DNA of 64,000 nucleotides from Ruminococcus champanellensis 18P13 = JCM 17042 (GCF_000210095.1 NC_021039.1:1170261-1234260); one strand, 5' to 3'; positions 43,872 through 51,745 are shown, numbered from the stretch's first letter. A program made the numbers and translations. Notes: generated by a model not told the origin, from the letters alone.

Positions 43872-44201
43872 ATGAATACAGCTATGATTTCCGATCTGCT
43901 TGAGGCGCTGACAATCTTCTGCTTTGGTCTGTCCTGGCCGATCTCCATCCGTAAGTCCATCGTTTCCCGTACCGCCAAGGGCAAGAGCCTGTTTTTTGAG
44001 GTGTTCCTGCTGATCGGTTATGCCTGCGGTATTGCAAGAAAGTTTATTCAGCTGGATGCCGGCAGCGAAGGCTTCCTGTTCTTCCTGAGCTTCTTCTTCT
44101 ATGTGCTGAACTTCATTGAAATCTCTGTTGACGTTGGGCTGTATTTCCGCAACAAGAAGCTGGACGAGGCTGCTGACCGGGCTGCTGCCCAGAAGGCGTA
44201 A
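43872..44201 (+). CDS. Small PQ-loop-like membrane protein
   Basis: 109 aa; ATG at 43872, 19 bp after frdA. Three hydrophobic segments, with a motif WPISIRKSIVSRTAKGKSLFFEVFLLIGYACGIARKF that resembles PQ-loop/SemiSWEET-type small transporters. The C-terminus is charged and cytosolic. It is the only membrane protein of the operon. A role in moving a dicarboxylate or in tethering the complex is conceivable, but nothing in the sequence proves either. Confidence 0.65.
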   Translation: MNTAMISDLLEALTIFCFGLSWPISIRKSIVSRTAKGKSLFFEVFLLIGYACGIARKFIQLDAGSEGFLFFLSFFFYVLNFIEISVDVGLYFRNKKLDEAADRAAAQKA

Positions 44202-44211
44202 GGGGAGAAGC

Positions 44212-44451
44212 ATGAAAGTAACCGTTTGTATTGGTTCCTCCTGTCACATTAAGGGATCTCACCAGGTGGTGGAGCAGCTGCAGAAGCTGGTTGCGGAGCA
44301 TCAGCTGGGGGATCGTGTGGAGCTGACAGGAACCTTTTGCATGGGCAAGTGCCAGCAGGGCGTGTGCGTAACACTGGACGATCAGTTTTACTCTGTCACG
44401 CCGGACACCGCTGCTGCTTTTTTTCAGGAGCACATTCTGCACAAGGCCTGA
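44212..44451 (+). CDS. Thioredoxin-fold [2Fe-2S] ferredoxin
   Basis: 79 aa; ATG at 44212 with AGGGGAG upstream, 10 bp after the preceding stop. Cysteines C6-IGSS-C11 and C43-MGK-C47 match the thioredoxin-like [2Fe-2S] fold found in NuoE/HydC subunits and in small proteins encoded beside [FeFe] hydrogenases. It probably shuttles electrons to or from the hydrogenase encoded 40 bp downstream. Confidence 0.82.
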   Translation: MKVTVCIGSSCHIKGSHQVVEQLQKLVAEHQLGDRVELTGTFCMGKCQQGVCVTLDDQFYSVTPDTAAAFFQEHILHKA

Positions 44452-44491
44452 AGAAGCAGTCTGGGACGGTCATTTCTAAGGGAGGATAAGT

Positions 44492-45919
44492 ATGCGAAAA
44501 TTTGATACCAAGGTGCAGCATCTAAAGTACAAGGTGCTTCGGGAGGTTGCCCGGCAGGCATGGAACGATACTCTGCTGGACAATCTGCTGGATATTCCGA
44601 AGATCATCGTGCCGGGCAATACGCCTACCATGCGTTGCTGTGTATACAAGGAGCGGGCAATTCTGGGGGAGCGTGTCAAGCTGGCAATGGGGGGCGATGA
44701 GGAAAATCCCAACGTGATCCAGGTCATTGAGATTGCCTGCGATGAATGCCCTATGGGTGGATATGAGGTCACCAATGCCTGCCGGGGATGCCTGGCTCAC
44801 AGATGCGAGGATGTATGCCGGTTCGGCGCTATCACCTTTGATTATCAGCACGTTGCGCATATTGACAAGTCCAAGTGCAAAAATTGCGGTGCCTGTGCCA
44901 AGGTATGTCCCTATACTGCCATCAACTGCCGGAGACGTCCTTGTGAAAATGCATGTAAGATCAAGGCGCTGCATATGAACGAGAACAAGGCGGCAGCCAT
45001 TGACAATGATAAGTGTATTTCCTGCGGTGCCTGTGTGTATCAGTGTCCCTTTGGCGCCATTACGGACAAATCCTACATTCTCAATGTGATTGATATGATC
45101 AAAAAGAGCGATCACAACAAGAATTACAAGGTGTTCGCAGTGGTTGCTCCCTCCATTTCCAGCCAGTTCACCTATGCAAAGCTGGGTCAGGTGGTATCCG
45201 GGCTCAAGGAGCTGGGTTTCCACACGGTGGTGGAGGCTGCGCTGGGCGCAGATATGGTGGCAGACGCAGAATGCAAGGAGCTTGCAGAAAAGGGATTTTT
45301 GACCAGTTCCTGCTGTCCGGCGTTTGTGGACTATATTGAGAAATCCTTCCCCGACCTTCTCCCTTATGTGTCCCACAATCTGTCGCCTATGGCGGCAATC
45401 TCCAAGTACCTCAAGGAGCATGAGGATGCTCCCTGTAAGGTGGTATTCATCGGCCCCTGTACTGCAAAAAAGGCGGAAGTGCGCAAGGAATCCGTCCGTC
45501 CCTATGTGGATGAGGCAATGACCTTTGAGGAACTGCAAGCGCTGTTCGACAGCCGGGATATCGACATTACCCAGCTACAGGAGGATGTGCTGGACAATGC
45601 CTCTTACTTTGGCCGGATCTTTGCCCGGTGCGGCGGCTTGTCAGATGCGGTGGCAGAGGGCTTGAAGGAAAATGGTATTACCAATTTTGAGTTGAAGGCC
45701 TGCGCCTGCGATGGCATTGAAGAATGTCGTCAGGCTCTGCTGAAGAAAAAGGTCAACCGGCTGGATGCCAACTTTATTGAGGGTATGGCATGCGTGGGAG
45801 GCTGCATCGGTGGTGCAGGCTGTCTGACCCACGGAGAAAAGAACCGGACAGAGGTTGACAAATACGGCAAGGAAGCCATGGAAAAAACCATTCGGGACGC
45901 TATTTCCATGCTGAAATAA
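44492..45919 (+). CDS. [FeFe] hydrogenase, group B-like
   Basis: 475 aa; ATG at 44492 with AGGGAGG upstream. The N-terminal half carries several iron-sulfur motifs (CRGCLAHRCEDVC, CKNCGACAKVC, CRRRPCENAC, CISCGACVYQC). The H-cluster motifs follow: TSSCCPAF (about 271-278), GPCTAKKAE (about 321-329) and EGMACVGGCIGGAG (about 429-442). The double cysteine in CCPA, in place of the CSPGW-type sequence of group A enzymes, points to the group B lineage. It should evolve or take up H2 using ferredoxin. As last gene of the operon it offers a sink for ferredoxin reduced by the HdrA flavin. A terminator follows, and a TM1266-type regulator lies 2.6 kb downstream. Confidence 0.88.
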   Translation: MRKFDTKVQHLKYKVLREVARQAWNDTLLDNLLDIPKIIVPGNTPTMRCCVYKERAILGERVKLAMGGDEENPNVIQVIEIACDECPMGGYEVTNACRGCLAHRCEDVCRFGAITFDYQHVAHIDKSKCKNCGACAKVCPYTAINCRRRPCENACKIKALHMNENKAAAIDNDKCISCGACVYQCPFGAITDKSYILNVIDMIKKSDHNKNYKVFAVVAPSISSQFTYAKLGQVVSGLKELGFHTVVEAALGADMVADAECKELAEKGFLTSSCCPAFVDYIEKSFPDLLPYVSHNLSPMAAISKYLKEHEDAPCKVVFIGPCTAKKAEVRKESVRPYVDEAMTFEELQALFDSRDIDITQLQEDVLDNASYFGRIFARCGGLSDAVAEGLKENGITNFELKACACDGIEECRQALLKKKVNRLDANFIEGMACVGGCIGGAGCLTHGEKNRTEVDKYGKEAMEKTIRDAISMLK

Positions 45920-45958
45920 TCACGGGAGCACTGGGCAGTTTTTTGTGCAGTGCACCTC

Positions 45959-45990
45959 AAAAAGCGCACAGGATATTCTGTGCGCTTTTT
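45959..45990 (+). terminator. Operon terminator after hydrogenase gene
   Basis: AAAAAGCGCACAG, a 6-nt loop, CTGTGCGCTTTTT: a perfect 13-bp stem with a T-run. It closes the gene run that starts at 32730. Confidence 0.9.
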
Positions 45991-45992
45991 TC

Positions 45993-46021
45993 TTGACAAT
46001 TGTCCGGATCTGGCGTATAAT
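45993..46021 (+). promoter_or_regulatory. Consensus promoter of yoaP-like gene
   Basis: TTGACA (45993-45998), 17 bp, TATAAT (46016-46021), starting just 2 bp after the operon terminator. Confidence 0.85.
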
Positions 46022-46056
46022 GCAAGTACACTTAAATAATCAAGGAGGTTAAATGA

Positions 46057-46806
46057 TTGGGTGGGGAGTATATCAATCTGTCGCCCGGGAACCTGATGCA
46101 GGAGCATCTGTGCTGCATCATCCGGCAAAAAGCACAGCATCCCGGTGTGGAGGCGAAACGGCGCTGGCTAGCTGCCAGACTGCCGGAGGGACATATGTTC
46201 CGGAAGCTGGATGCCAAGGGCTGCGCATTCATTGAGTATGCGCCTTTGGAGCGTGCCTGGGTGCCGATTCTGGGTGAAAATTTCTTGTACATTTACTGCC
46301 TGTGGGTGGATGGAGCGCTGAAGCATCACGGCTATGGGCATGCGTTGATGGAATATTGCATTTTCGATGCCCAATCCAAGGCAAAGTCCGGAATTTGCAT
46401 ACTGGGAGCAGATAAGCAGAAGGCGTGGCTGTTGGATCAGAGCTTTGCAAAGCAGTTTGGATTTCAGACGGTGGATCAGACAGAAAACGGGTATCAGCTG
46501 CTTGCCATGTCCTTTGATGGCTCAAAGCCCCGATTTGCGCCCCAGGTGCATCACCCGGAGATCCCGGAGCAAAAGCTGGTGATCTATTACGACATGCAGT
46601 GCCCCTTTATCCTGGAACGGGTGGAAAAGCTCAAGGCTTACTGTACGGCTCACCGGATTCCTGCAACCTTCGTGTTGGTAGATACCCTTGTAAAGGCGAA
46701 AAATCTGCCCGGCGTGTTCAACAATTTTGCCGTGTTCTATCATGGAAAGCTGCAAACAGTCAATCAGCTGAATCCGGTGATGCTGGAAAAGATGCTGGAT
46801 CGGTAA
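46057..46806 (+). CDS. yoaP: YoaP-like GNAT acetyltransferase (TTG start)
   Basis: 249 aa. The ribosome site AAGGAGG (46042-46048) serves a TTG at 46057, giving LGGEYINLSPGNLMQEHLCC, which matches the opening of YoaP proteins. An ATG at 46053 is out of frame and would stop after 60 codons. The N-terminal half is a GNAT domain (WVPILGENFLYIYCLWVDGALKHHGYGHALMEYCI) and the C-terminal part is the YoaP-like domain (VIYYDMQCPFILERVEKLKAYC), whose Cys may be redox-active. Acetyl-CoA-dependent N-acetylation is expected; the substrate is unknown. Its length is close to B. subtilis YoaP. Confidence 0.85.
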   Translation: MGGEYINLSPGNLMQEHLCCIIRQKAQHPGVEAKRRWLAARLPEGHMFRKLDAKGCAFIEYAPLERAWVPILGENFLYIYCLWVDGALKHHGYGHALMEYCIFDAQSKAKSGICILGADKQKAWLLDQSFAKQFGFQTVDQTENGYQLLAMSFDGSKPRFAPQVHHPEIPEQKLVIYYDMQCPFILERVEKLKAYCTAHRIPATFVLVDTLVKAKNLPGVFNNFAVFYHGKLQTVNQLNPVMLEKMLDR

Positions 46807-46825
46807 TTACAGGGGATGGACACAA

Positions 46826-46856
46826 AAAGCGGGGTATCTTTTGGATACACCGCTTT
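46826..46856. terminator. Terminator between convergent genes
   Basis: AAAGCGGGGTATC with GATACACCGCTTT, a 13-bp stem with one mismatch and a 5-nt loop. T-rich flanks on both strands suit the converging acetyltransferase and symporter genes. Confidence 0.65.
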
Positions 46857-46875
46857 GTATTTCCTGAGTGTGCGC

Positions 46876-48303
46876 TTAGGCGTCTTCTGGCACTTTACCT
46901 GCCTTTAAGCGTTTCAAGTAATCCTTCGTTTCTGAGGATACTACTCCGGACAGATAAATCAGCGCAGTCACATTTGGGATTGCCATCAGTCCGTTGAAGA
47001 TGTCTGCCAGGTTCCAGACAACTTCTACGGTCAGATAGGGGCCGATGAATACAGCAGCCACGTAGAGCAAACGGAACAGCATGGCAGCTGTCTTATTGGA
47101 GCCGGTCAAATACGCCAGGCAGCGCTCAGAGTAGTAGTTCCAGCCCAGAATGGTGGTGAAGGCGAATACTGCCAGGCATGCCATCAGAATGAATGCGGAT
47201 ACCTTTTCCGGGAAGGGCAGTCCATACCGGAAGGCGTCAGTGGTAATGGCAACGCCCTTCAGATCCTTTGCATAGCTGCCCGCCATGACGATGGACAGAC
47301 CGGTCATGGTGCAGACGATGATGGTATCAATGAAGGTGCCCGTCATGGTAACAAGTCCTTGGCGAACCGGTTCCTTTGTTTTTGCTGCGGCTGCCGCAAT
47401 GGGTGCAGAGCCAAGGCCGGCCTCGTTGGAGAAAATGCCCCGTGCGATACCGTTGCGCATGGAAAGCAGTACAATAGAGATGCCAGCTGCGCCGCCTGCA
47501 ATGGGACGCAGACCAAAGGCACTTTTCACAATGGTGACAATGGCGGCGGGGATTTCAGTCACATGGGTGAAGATGATGATCAGACAGCTGACCACATATG
47601 CGACGATCATAAAGGGGACGATCAGCTCGGATGCAGCGGCAATGCGCTTGATGCCGCCGATGACGATCAGCGCCACGCACAGAGTAATGAGCAGTCCGGT
47701 GATCATGGTAGTCCAGGTATAGGTCTGGCCGAAGATCTGGAAGGTGTGCACCTGATCCGGGTCAAAGAAATTGTTTGCCGCAGAGGTAATGCCGTTGATC
47801 TGGGTGATGGTGCCGATGCCCATAAGCCCGGCAAGCAGACCGAATATGGCAAACAGATTTGCCAGCCACTTCCAGCGGTTGCCCATACCGTTTTCAATGT
47901 AGTAGAAGGGGCCGCCCAGAATGTTGCCCCGGCTGTCGGTGACACGGTACTTGATGGCCAGCAGTCCTTCTGCATACTTGGTGGCCATGCCAAAGAATGC
48001 GGCAACCTCCATCCACAGCAGTGCTCCGGGTCCGCCTGCGGCAATGGCGGTGGCGACACCAACGATGTTTCCGGTGCCCACGGTGGCGGAAAGGGCGGTA
48101 CACAATGCGGCAAAGCTGGATACCTCGCCGTGTCCGGTTTCCTCCTCTTTCCACATGTACTTGAGTGCCGCGCCAAGCTTGGAAACCTGTAAAAAACGGG
48201 TTCGGCATGTGAGCAGCAGTCCGCATGCCAGAATGAGTACGATCAGGGGAACGCCCCATACATAGTCATCCACCAGTTTGACGATTTGGTTGAACGAGTC
48301 CAT
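46876..48303 (-). CDS. Sodium:alanine symporter (AGCS family)
   Basis: 475 aa with about eleven hydrophobic helices; start ATG at 48303 with AAAGGAG upstream. AGCS signatures include GTGNIVGVATAIAAGGPGALLWM, GGPFYYIENGMG and FSNEAGLGSAPIAAAAAKTKEP. The family imports alanine or glycine with sodium or protons. Monocistronic, with its own perfect promoter and convergent with the yoaP-like gene. Confidence 0.93.
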   Translation of the reverse strand: MDSFNQIVKLVDDYVWGVPLIVLILACGLLLTCRTRFLQVSKLGAALKYMWKEEETGHGEVSSFAALCTALSATVGTGNIVGVATAIAAGGPGALLWMEVAAFFGMATKYAEGLLAIKYRVTDSRGNILGGPFYYIENGMGNRWKWLANLFAIFGLLAGLMGIGTITQINGITSAANNFFDPDQVHTFQIFGQTYTWTTMITGLLITLCVALIVIGGIKRIAAASELIVPFMIVAYVVSCLIIIFTHVTEIPAAIVTIVKSAFGLRPIAGGAAGISIVLLSMRNGIARGIFSNEAGLGSAPIAAAAAKTKEPVRQGLVTMTGTFIDTIIVCTMTGLSIVMAGSYAKDLKGVAITTDAFRYGLPFPEKVSAFILMACLAVFAFTTILGWNYYSERCLAYLTGSNKTAAMLFRLLYVAAVFIGPYLTVEVVWNLADIFNGLMAIPNVTALIYLSGVVSSETKDYLKRLKAGKVPEDA

Positions 48304-48407
48304 GTTTCAGCTCCTTTAACACAATGATGTGCAAATATTTGTAAGCCTGCAAAAGAATCCGGGTTTTTGTACAGGATAACAGAATATTCGACAAAATCCA
48401 ACAAAAA

Positions 48408-48436
48408 ATTATACCATGCACTGAACGTTCTGTCAA
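48408..48436 (-). promoter_or_regulatory. Consensus promoter of AGCS symporter gene
   Basis: On the minus strand TTGACA (48436-48431), 17 bp, TATAAT (48413-48408). Confidence 0.85.
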
Positions 48437-48465
48437 GATATACGAAGCAAAAACATACGTTTTGA

Positions 48466-48494
48466 TTGCAAACCTGTTGCAAGTATGCTATAAT
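48466..48494 (+). promoter_or_regulatory. Promoter of TM1266-like gene
   Basis: TTGCAA (48466-48471), 17 bp, TATAAT (48489-48494) with an extended -10 TG. It lies back-to-back with the symporter promoter. Confidence 0.65.
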
Positions 48495-48526
48495 AGGGGC
48501 GGTATCATCAGCCAAAGGAGGTACAT

Positions 48527-48805
48527 ATGGATACAAGGGTGGCTTTGATCGGGATCATTGTGGAGGATCCGGGGGCGGTGGATGCTCTCAACGGCATTCT
48601 CCACGAGTACAGTGCTTACATCATCGGCAGAATGGGCATTCCCTACCGGCAAAAGCACATTAACGTGATCAGCATTGCAGTGGATGCGCCCCAGGACTGC
48701 ATCAGTGCCCTGTCCGGGAAGATCGGCAGGCTGCACGGGGTCAGCACCAAAACCGCATACTCCAACGTGATCTTCTCCGGCGAGCAGAAAACACAGAACA
48801 CATGA
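48527..48805 (+). CDS. TM1266-family iron-only hydrogenase system regulator
   Basis: 92 aa; ATG at 48527 with AAAGGAGG upstream. A small ACT-like/NikR-C-like fold: VALIGIIVEDPGAVDALNGILHEYSAYIIGRMGIPYR, then HINVISIAVDAPQDCISALSGKIGRLHGVSTKTAYS. This family is named for its association with [FeFe] hydrogenase maturation genes. No maturase is in the window, but a group B-like hydrogenase gene lies 2.6 kb upstream. The molecular function of the family is not established. It is 16 bp upstream of the CNNM-type gene. Confidence 0.85.
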   Translation: MDTRVALIGIIVEDPGAVDALNGILHEYSAYIIGRMGIPYRQKHINVISIAVDAPQDCISALSGKIGRLHGVSTKTAYSNVIFSGEQKTQNT

Positions 48806-48821
48806 GAAAGAGGTATTGTTT

Positions 48822-50135
48822 GTGAGTGAAGTCATATGGATGTTACTGTTACAGGCACTTTTGATCGGACTGAACGCCGTTTTTGCCAGTGCGGAGATTG
48901 CTGTGCTGTCCGTCAGCGAAACAAAGCTTGCCAAGCTTTCCGAGCAGGGAAACAAGAAGGCCTCCCGGCTTATGAAGCTGACCCGGCAGCCGGCGAAGTT
49001 CCTTGCCACCATCCAGGTTGCCATCACATTGTCCGGATTCCTGGGCAGTGCATTTGCGGCAGATAACTTTTCAGACGGACTGGTGAGCTGGCTGCTTTCT
49101 TTGGGAGTGCCTGTTTCTGAAAAGACCCTGGACACCATTGCAGTGGTGCTCATCACCTTGATCCTGTCCTATTTTACCTTGATTTTTGGAGAGCTTGTAC
49201 CCAAGCGGATCGCCATGCGGAAGTCGGAGAAGCTGGCACTGGGGATTTCCGGTCTGATCGGCGGCATTTCCGTAATCTTTTCTCCCATAGTATGGCTGCT
49301 GACCGCTTCTACCAACGGCGTGCTGCGGCTGATCGGCATTGATCCGGAAGCGGCGGATGAGGAGATCAGCGAGGAGGAGATCCGCATGATGGTGGACGCA
49401 GGCAGTCAGAGCGGTGCCATTGATGCAGCGGAGCAGGAGCTGATCCACAACGTGTTTGAATTTGACGATCTGACCGCCGGAGAGATCGCCACACACCGGA
49501 CGGAGGTGGATACTCTGTGGCTGAAGGATACGCCGGAGCAGTGGGCAGAATCCATTCGTCTGACCCGGCACGGGCTGTACCCGGTGTGCGATGGCTCAAA
49601 GGACGACATCACCGGTGTGCTTCGGGTGGCGGATTATTACCGACTGGAGGAAAAAAGCCGGGAGAATATTTTGAAGCATGCAGTGAAGCCAGCCTATTTT
49701 GTGCCGGAGCGCATCAAGGCGGATGTGCTGTTCCGGAACATGAGAGCCGGCGGCCATGCCATGGCGGTTGTCGTGGACGAATACGGTGGCATGTCCGGTG
49801 TGATAACCATGAAAGATCTGATCGAACAGCTGATCGGAGAATTTCCGGCAGAAGGGGAAGAGGCGGACGCAGAAATGCCCAGGATCATCCGGGGCGAGGG
49901 CGACTGTTGGAAGATCCGGGGCAATGTGGAGATGCATAAGCTGGAAAAGGCACTGGGGGTTCAGATCCCCGGGGAGGAATTCGACACCTTCAGCGGCTTT
50001 GTGTTTGGTGCCCTGAGCCGGATCCCGGAGGATGGAGCTTGTGATATCCCGGTGGAATTCCCTTTGTTCGATGTGAAGATCCAGCGGATCGGAGAGCATC
50101 AGATCCAGGAGGCAGAGCTGATGCTGAAAAAATAG
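48822..50135 (+). CDS. CNNM/CorC (HlyC)-type membrane protein with CBS domains
   Basis: 437 aa. The GTG at 48822 fits the upstream AAAGAGG better than the TTG at 48816. DUF21 membrane domain with four helices (about 1-200; NAVFASAEIAVLSVSETKL, LTLIFGELVPKRIAMRKSEKLAL), an acidic cytosolic linker (DEEISEEEIRMMVDAGSQSGAID), a CBS pair (about 205-330, ending VVDEYGGMSGVITMKDLIEQLIGEF) and a C-terminal CorC_HlyC domain. Members of this family export or regulate magnesium and related cations. Automatic annotation often calls them hemolysins. Confidence 0.9.
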   Translation: MSEVIWMLLLQALLIGLNAVFASAEIAVLSVSETKLAKLSEQGNKKASRLMKLTRQPAKFLATIQVAITLSGFLGSAFAADNFSDGLVSWLLSLGVPVSEKTLDTIAVVLITLILSYFTLIFGELVPKRIAMRKSEKLALGISGLIGGISVIFSPIVWLLTASTNGVLRLIGIDPEAADEEISEEEIRMMVDAGSQSGAIDAAEQELIHNVFEFDDLTAGEIATHRTEVDTLWLKDTPEQWAESIRLTRHGLYPVCDGSKDDITGVLRVADYYRLEEKSRENILKHAVKPAYFVPERIKADVLFRNMRAGGHAMAVVVDEYGGMSGVITMKDLIEQLIGEFPAEGEEADAEMPRIIRGEGDCWKIRGNVEMHKLEKALGVQIPGEEFDTFSGFVFGALSRIPEDGACDIPVEFPLFDVKIQRIGEHQIQEAELMLKK

Positions 50136-50136
50136 T

Positions 50137-50180
50137 GGATAAAAGCGGCGTTGCATGCTTGTGCAGTGCCGCTTTTATCC
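50137..50180. terminator. Bidirectional terminator
   Basis: A perfect 13-bp stem (GGATAAAAGCGGC with GCCGCTTTTATCC) extended by TTGCA/TGCAG. It sits between convergent genes, and its right arm overlaps the spmB stop codon. Confidence 0.8.
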
Positions 50181-50690
50181 GAACAGCCGGATGCACAGGC
50201 AGCTGCACAGGAAGGCGGTGCAGTCTCCGCACAGGGCGCACAGCAGGGTGTGTCTGCCGTTGCGGATGCCGCAGGTGCCGTAATACAGGGCAATGGTGTA
50301 AAAGGTGGTTTCGGAGGATCCCTGCAGCACGCTGGCAATGGTTCCGACTGTGCTGTCCGGACCGTAGCTGTCCAGCAGACTTTCGTATACCGCAAGGGAG
50401 CCGCTGCCGGAAATGGGACGGATCAGTGCCAGCGGGATGCACTCGGCGGGAAAGCCAACGGCGGACAGGACGGGAGCGCACAGGGAAGTGAGCAGGTCTG
50501 TCAGTCCGGATGCCTTCACCAAGGATACCACTGTCAGCAGCGCAATGAGAGTGGGCAGCAAATCAACGCCCAGCTTCAGATTTTCTTTCGCCCCTTCCAG
50601 GAATGCATCAAATACGGGGACTTTTTTGTATGTACCATACAGCAGCACCGCCCCAAAGATCACCGGTACAAAATAGGATGTCAGCTGCAT
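50175..50690 (-). CDS. spmB: Spore maturation protein B
   Basis: 171 aa membrane protein, the usual length for SpmB; start ATG at 50690 overlaps the end of spmA by 10 bp. Nucleoside-recognition/gate-like helices with the SpmB pattern FVPVIFGAVLLYGTYKKVPVFDAFLEGAKENLKL, ALIRPISGSGSLAV and GSSETTFYTIALYYGTCGIRN. In Bacillus SpmA and SpmB are needed for spore core dehydration. The genes are also kept in many non-sporulating Firmicutes, so their presence does not prove sporulation here. Confidence 0.92.
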   Translation of the reverse strand: MQLTSYFVPVIFGAVLLYGTYKKVPVFDAFLEGAKENLKLGVDLLPTLIALLTVVSLVKASGLTDLLTSLCAPVLSAVGFPAECIPLALIRPISGSGSLAVYESLLDSYGPDSTVGTIASVLQGSSETTFYTIALYYGTCGIRNGRHTLLCALCGDCTAFLCSCLCIRLFG

Positions 50691-51289
50691 TTGCGTTCCT
50701 TTCTACGGCTGCATGCCTGGATGGCAGAGAGGGTGCGGGTAATGACAATGAGTACGATCAGCGTCACAGCACTGGTGAGCCATACCCAGGGCAGGATGGA
50801 CAGGGGAGCGGCGGAGCCGTGCTTTGCCCGCAGAGCAGCCACTGTGGTGGGAAACAGGGTCAGGGAAGCGGTGTTCAGTACGGTGAAAAGGACGATGTTG
50901 TCCGAGGCGGTGCTGCCGCAGCCGGACTCTTTTTTCAGCGCATCCACTGCTGTCAGACCGAAGGGAGTAGCTGCGTTTCCCAGCCCCAGAAGGTTGGCGG
51001 CAAAATTCATGGTAATGGCGGGCAGGGCTGTTCCCTTTGGATTCAGTCCCGGAAACAGCCAGCATGCGGGCTTGGCAAAGCAGGCTGCAAGCCGATCCGT
51101 CAGACCGCTGCACTGGGCGATCCGAAGCAATCCGCCCCAGACACACATGCCGCCGGTGAGGTAGATGCATAGCTCAATGGCACCGGCACCTTCCTCCAGA
51201 ACCACATTTGTCAGGGCATCCGCCCTGCCGGTACAGATGCCGCAAAGGATGGCGGCAACAGCAAGCAGGGCGAAAAAACGGTTCATCAT
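50681..51289 (-). CDS. spmA: Spore maturation protein A
   Basis: 202 aa. The start at 51289 is set by GGAGGA six bases before it; an upstream frame extension to 51310 lacks a ribosome site. Helices and motifs of SpmA: GAIELCIYLTGGMCVWGGLLRIAQCSGL, NPKGTALPAITMNFAANLLGLGNAATPFG, LFTVLNTASLTLFPTTVAALR. Encoded just before spmB in the same operon, as in Bacillus. Confidence 0.92.
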   Translation of the reverse strand: MMNRFFALLAVAAILCGICTGRADALTNVVLEEGAGAIELCIYLTGGMCVWGGLLRIAQCSGLTDRLAACFAKPACWLFPGLNPKGTALPAITMNFAANLLGLGNAATPFGLTAVDALKKESGCGSTASDNIVLFTVLNTASLTLFPTTVAALRAKHGSAAPLSILPWVWLTSAVTLIVLIVITRTLSAIQACSRRKERKCS

Positions 51290-51341
51290 AAGCATTCCTC
51301 CTGAAATCATCTATTTTTCACATATTTTAGCTCAAAAATAC

Positions 51342-51370
51342 TTGACAAACGGAAAAACGTAATGTATAAT
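51342..51370 (+). promoter_or_regulatory. Consensus promoter of abrB-like gene
   Basis: TTGACA (51342-51347), 17 bp, TATAAT (51365-51370). Confidence 0.85.
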
Positions 51371-51435
51371 GAAGTAGTTAAATATGGGAAAGGCGCAGAT
51401 TTGAAAAACATTGATCTGCGGAATGGTGAAAAACT

Positions 51436-51684
51436 ATGAAAAGCACAGGTATTGTAAGAAAAGTTGACGAGCTCGGCCGTGTGGTTATCCCCAAGGAACT
51501 GAGAAACACACTGGGTATTGCAGAGCGGGATCCCCTTGAAATCTATGTAGAGGGCAGCCGTATTATTCTGCAGAAGTATGAGACCAGCTGTGTATTCTGC
51601 AGCGAGCGTACCGATGAAATGTTCATGGGCAAGTACGTTTGCGAAGAGTGCCGGGAGAAGTTGGCTGACACCATCGACGACTAA
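51436..51684 (+). CDS. AbrB/SpoVT-family transition-state regulator
   Basis: 82 aa; ATG at 51436. The swapped-hairpin AbrB DNA-binding domain fills residues 1-45 (MKSTGIVRKVDELGRVVIPKELR...LGIAERDPLEIYVEGSRIILQKY). The C-terminal part has CVFCSERTDEM and CEECREKL, two CxxC pairs that could form a zinc site, as in several clostridial AbrB homologues. It is likely a global growth-phase regulator. The strong promoter suggests abundant expression. Confidence 0.9.
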   Translation: MKSTGIVRKVDELGRVVIPKELRNTLGIAERDPLEIYVEGSRIILQKYETSCVFCSERTDEMFMGKYVCEECREKLADTIDD

Positions 51685-51716
51685 TTTTTTGAAACTGAAA
51701 AAGTTTTCAAAAAAGC

Positions 51717-51745
51717 TTGACATTTTAGATCAGACATGATATAAT
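51717..51745 (+). promoter_or_regulatory. Consensus promoter of tRNA-Arg
   Basis: TTGACA (51717-51722), 17 bp, TATAAT (51740-51745), about 43 bp before the mature tRNA 5' end. Confidence 0.85.
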
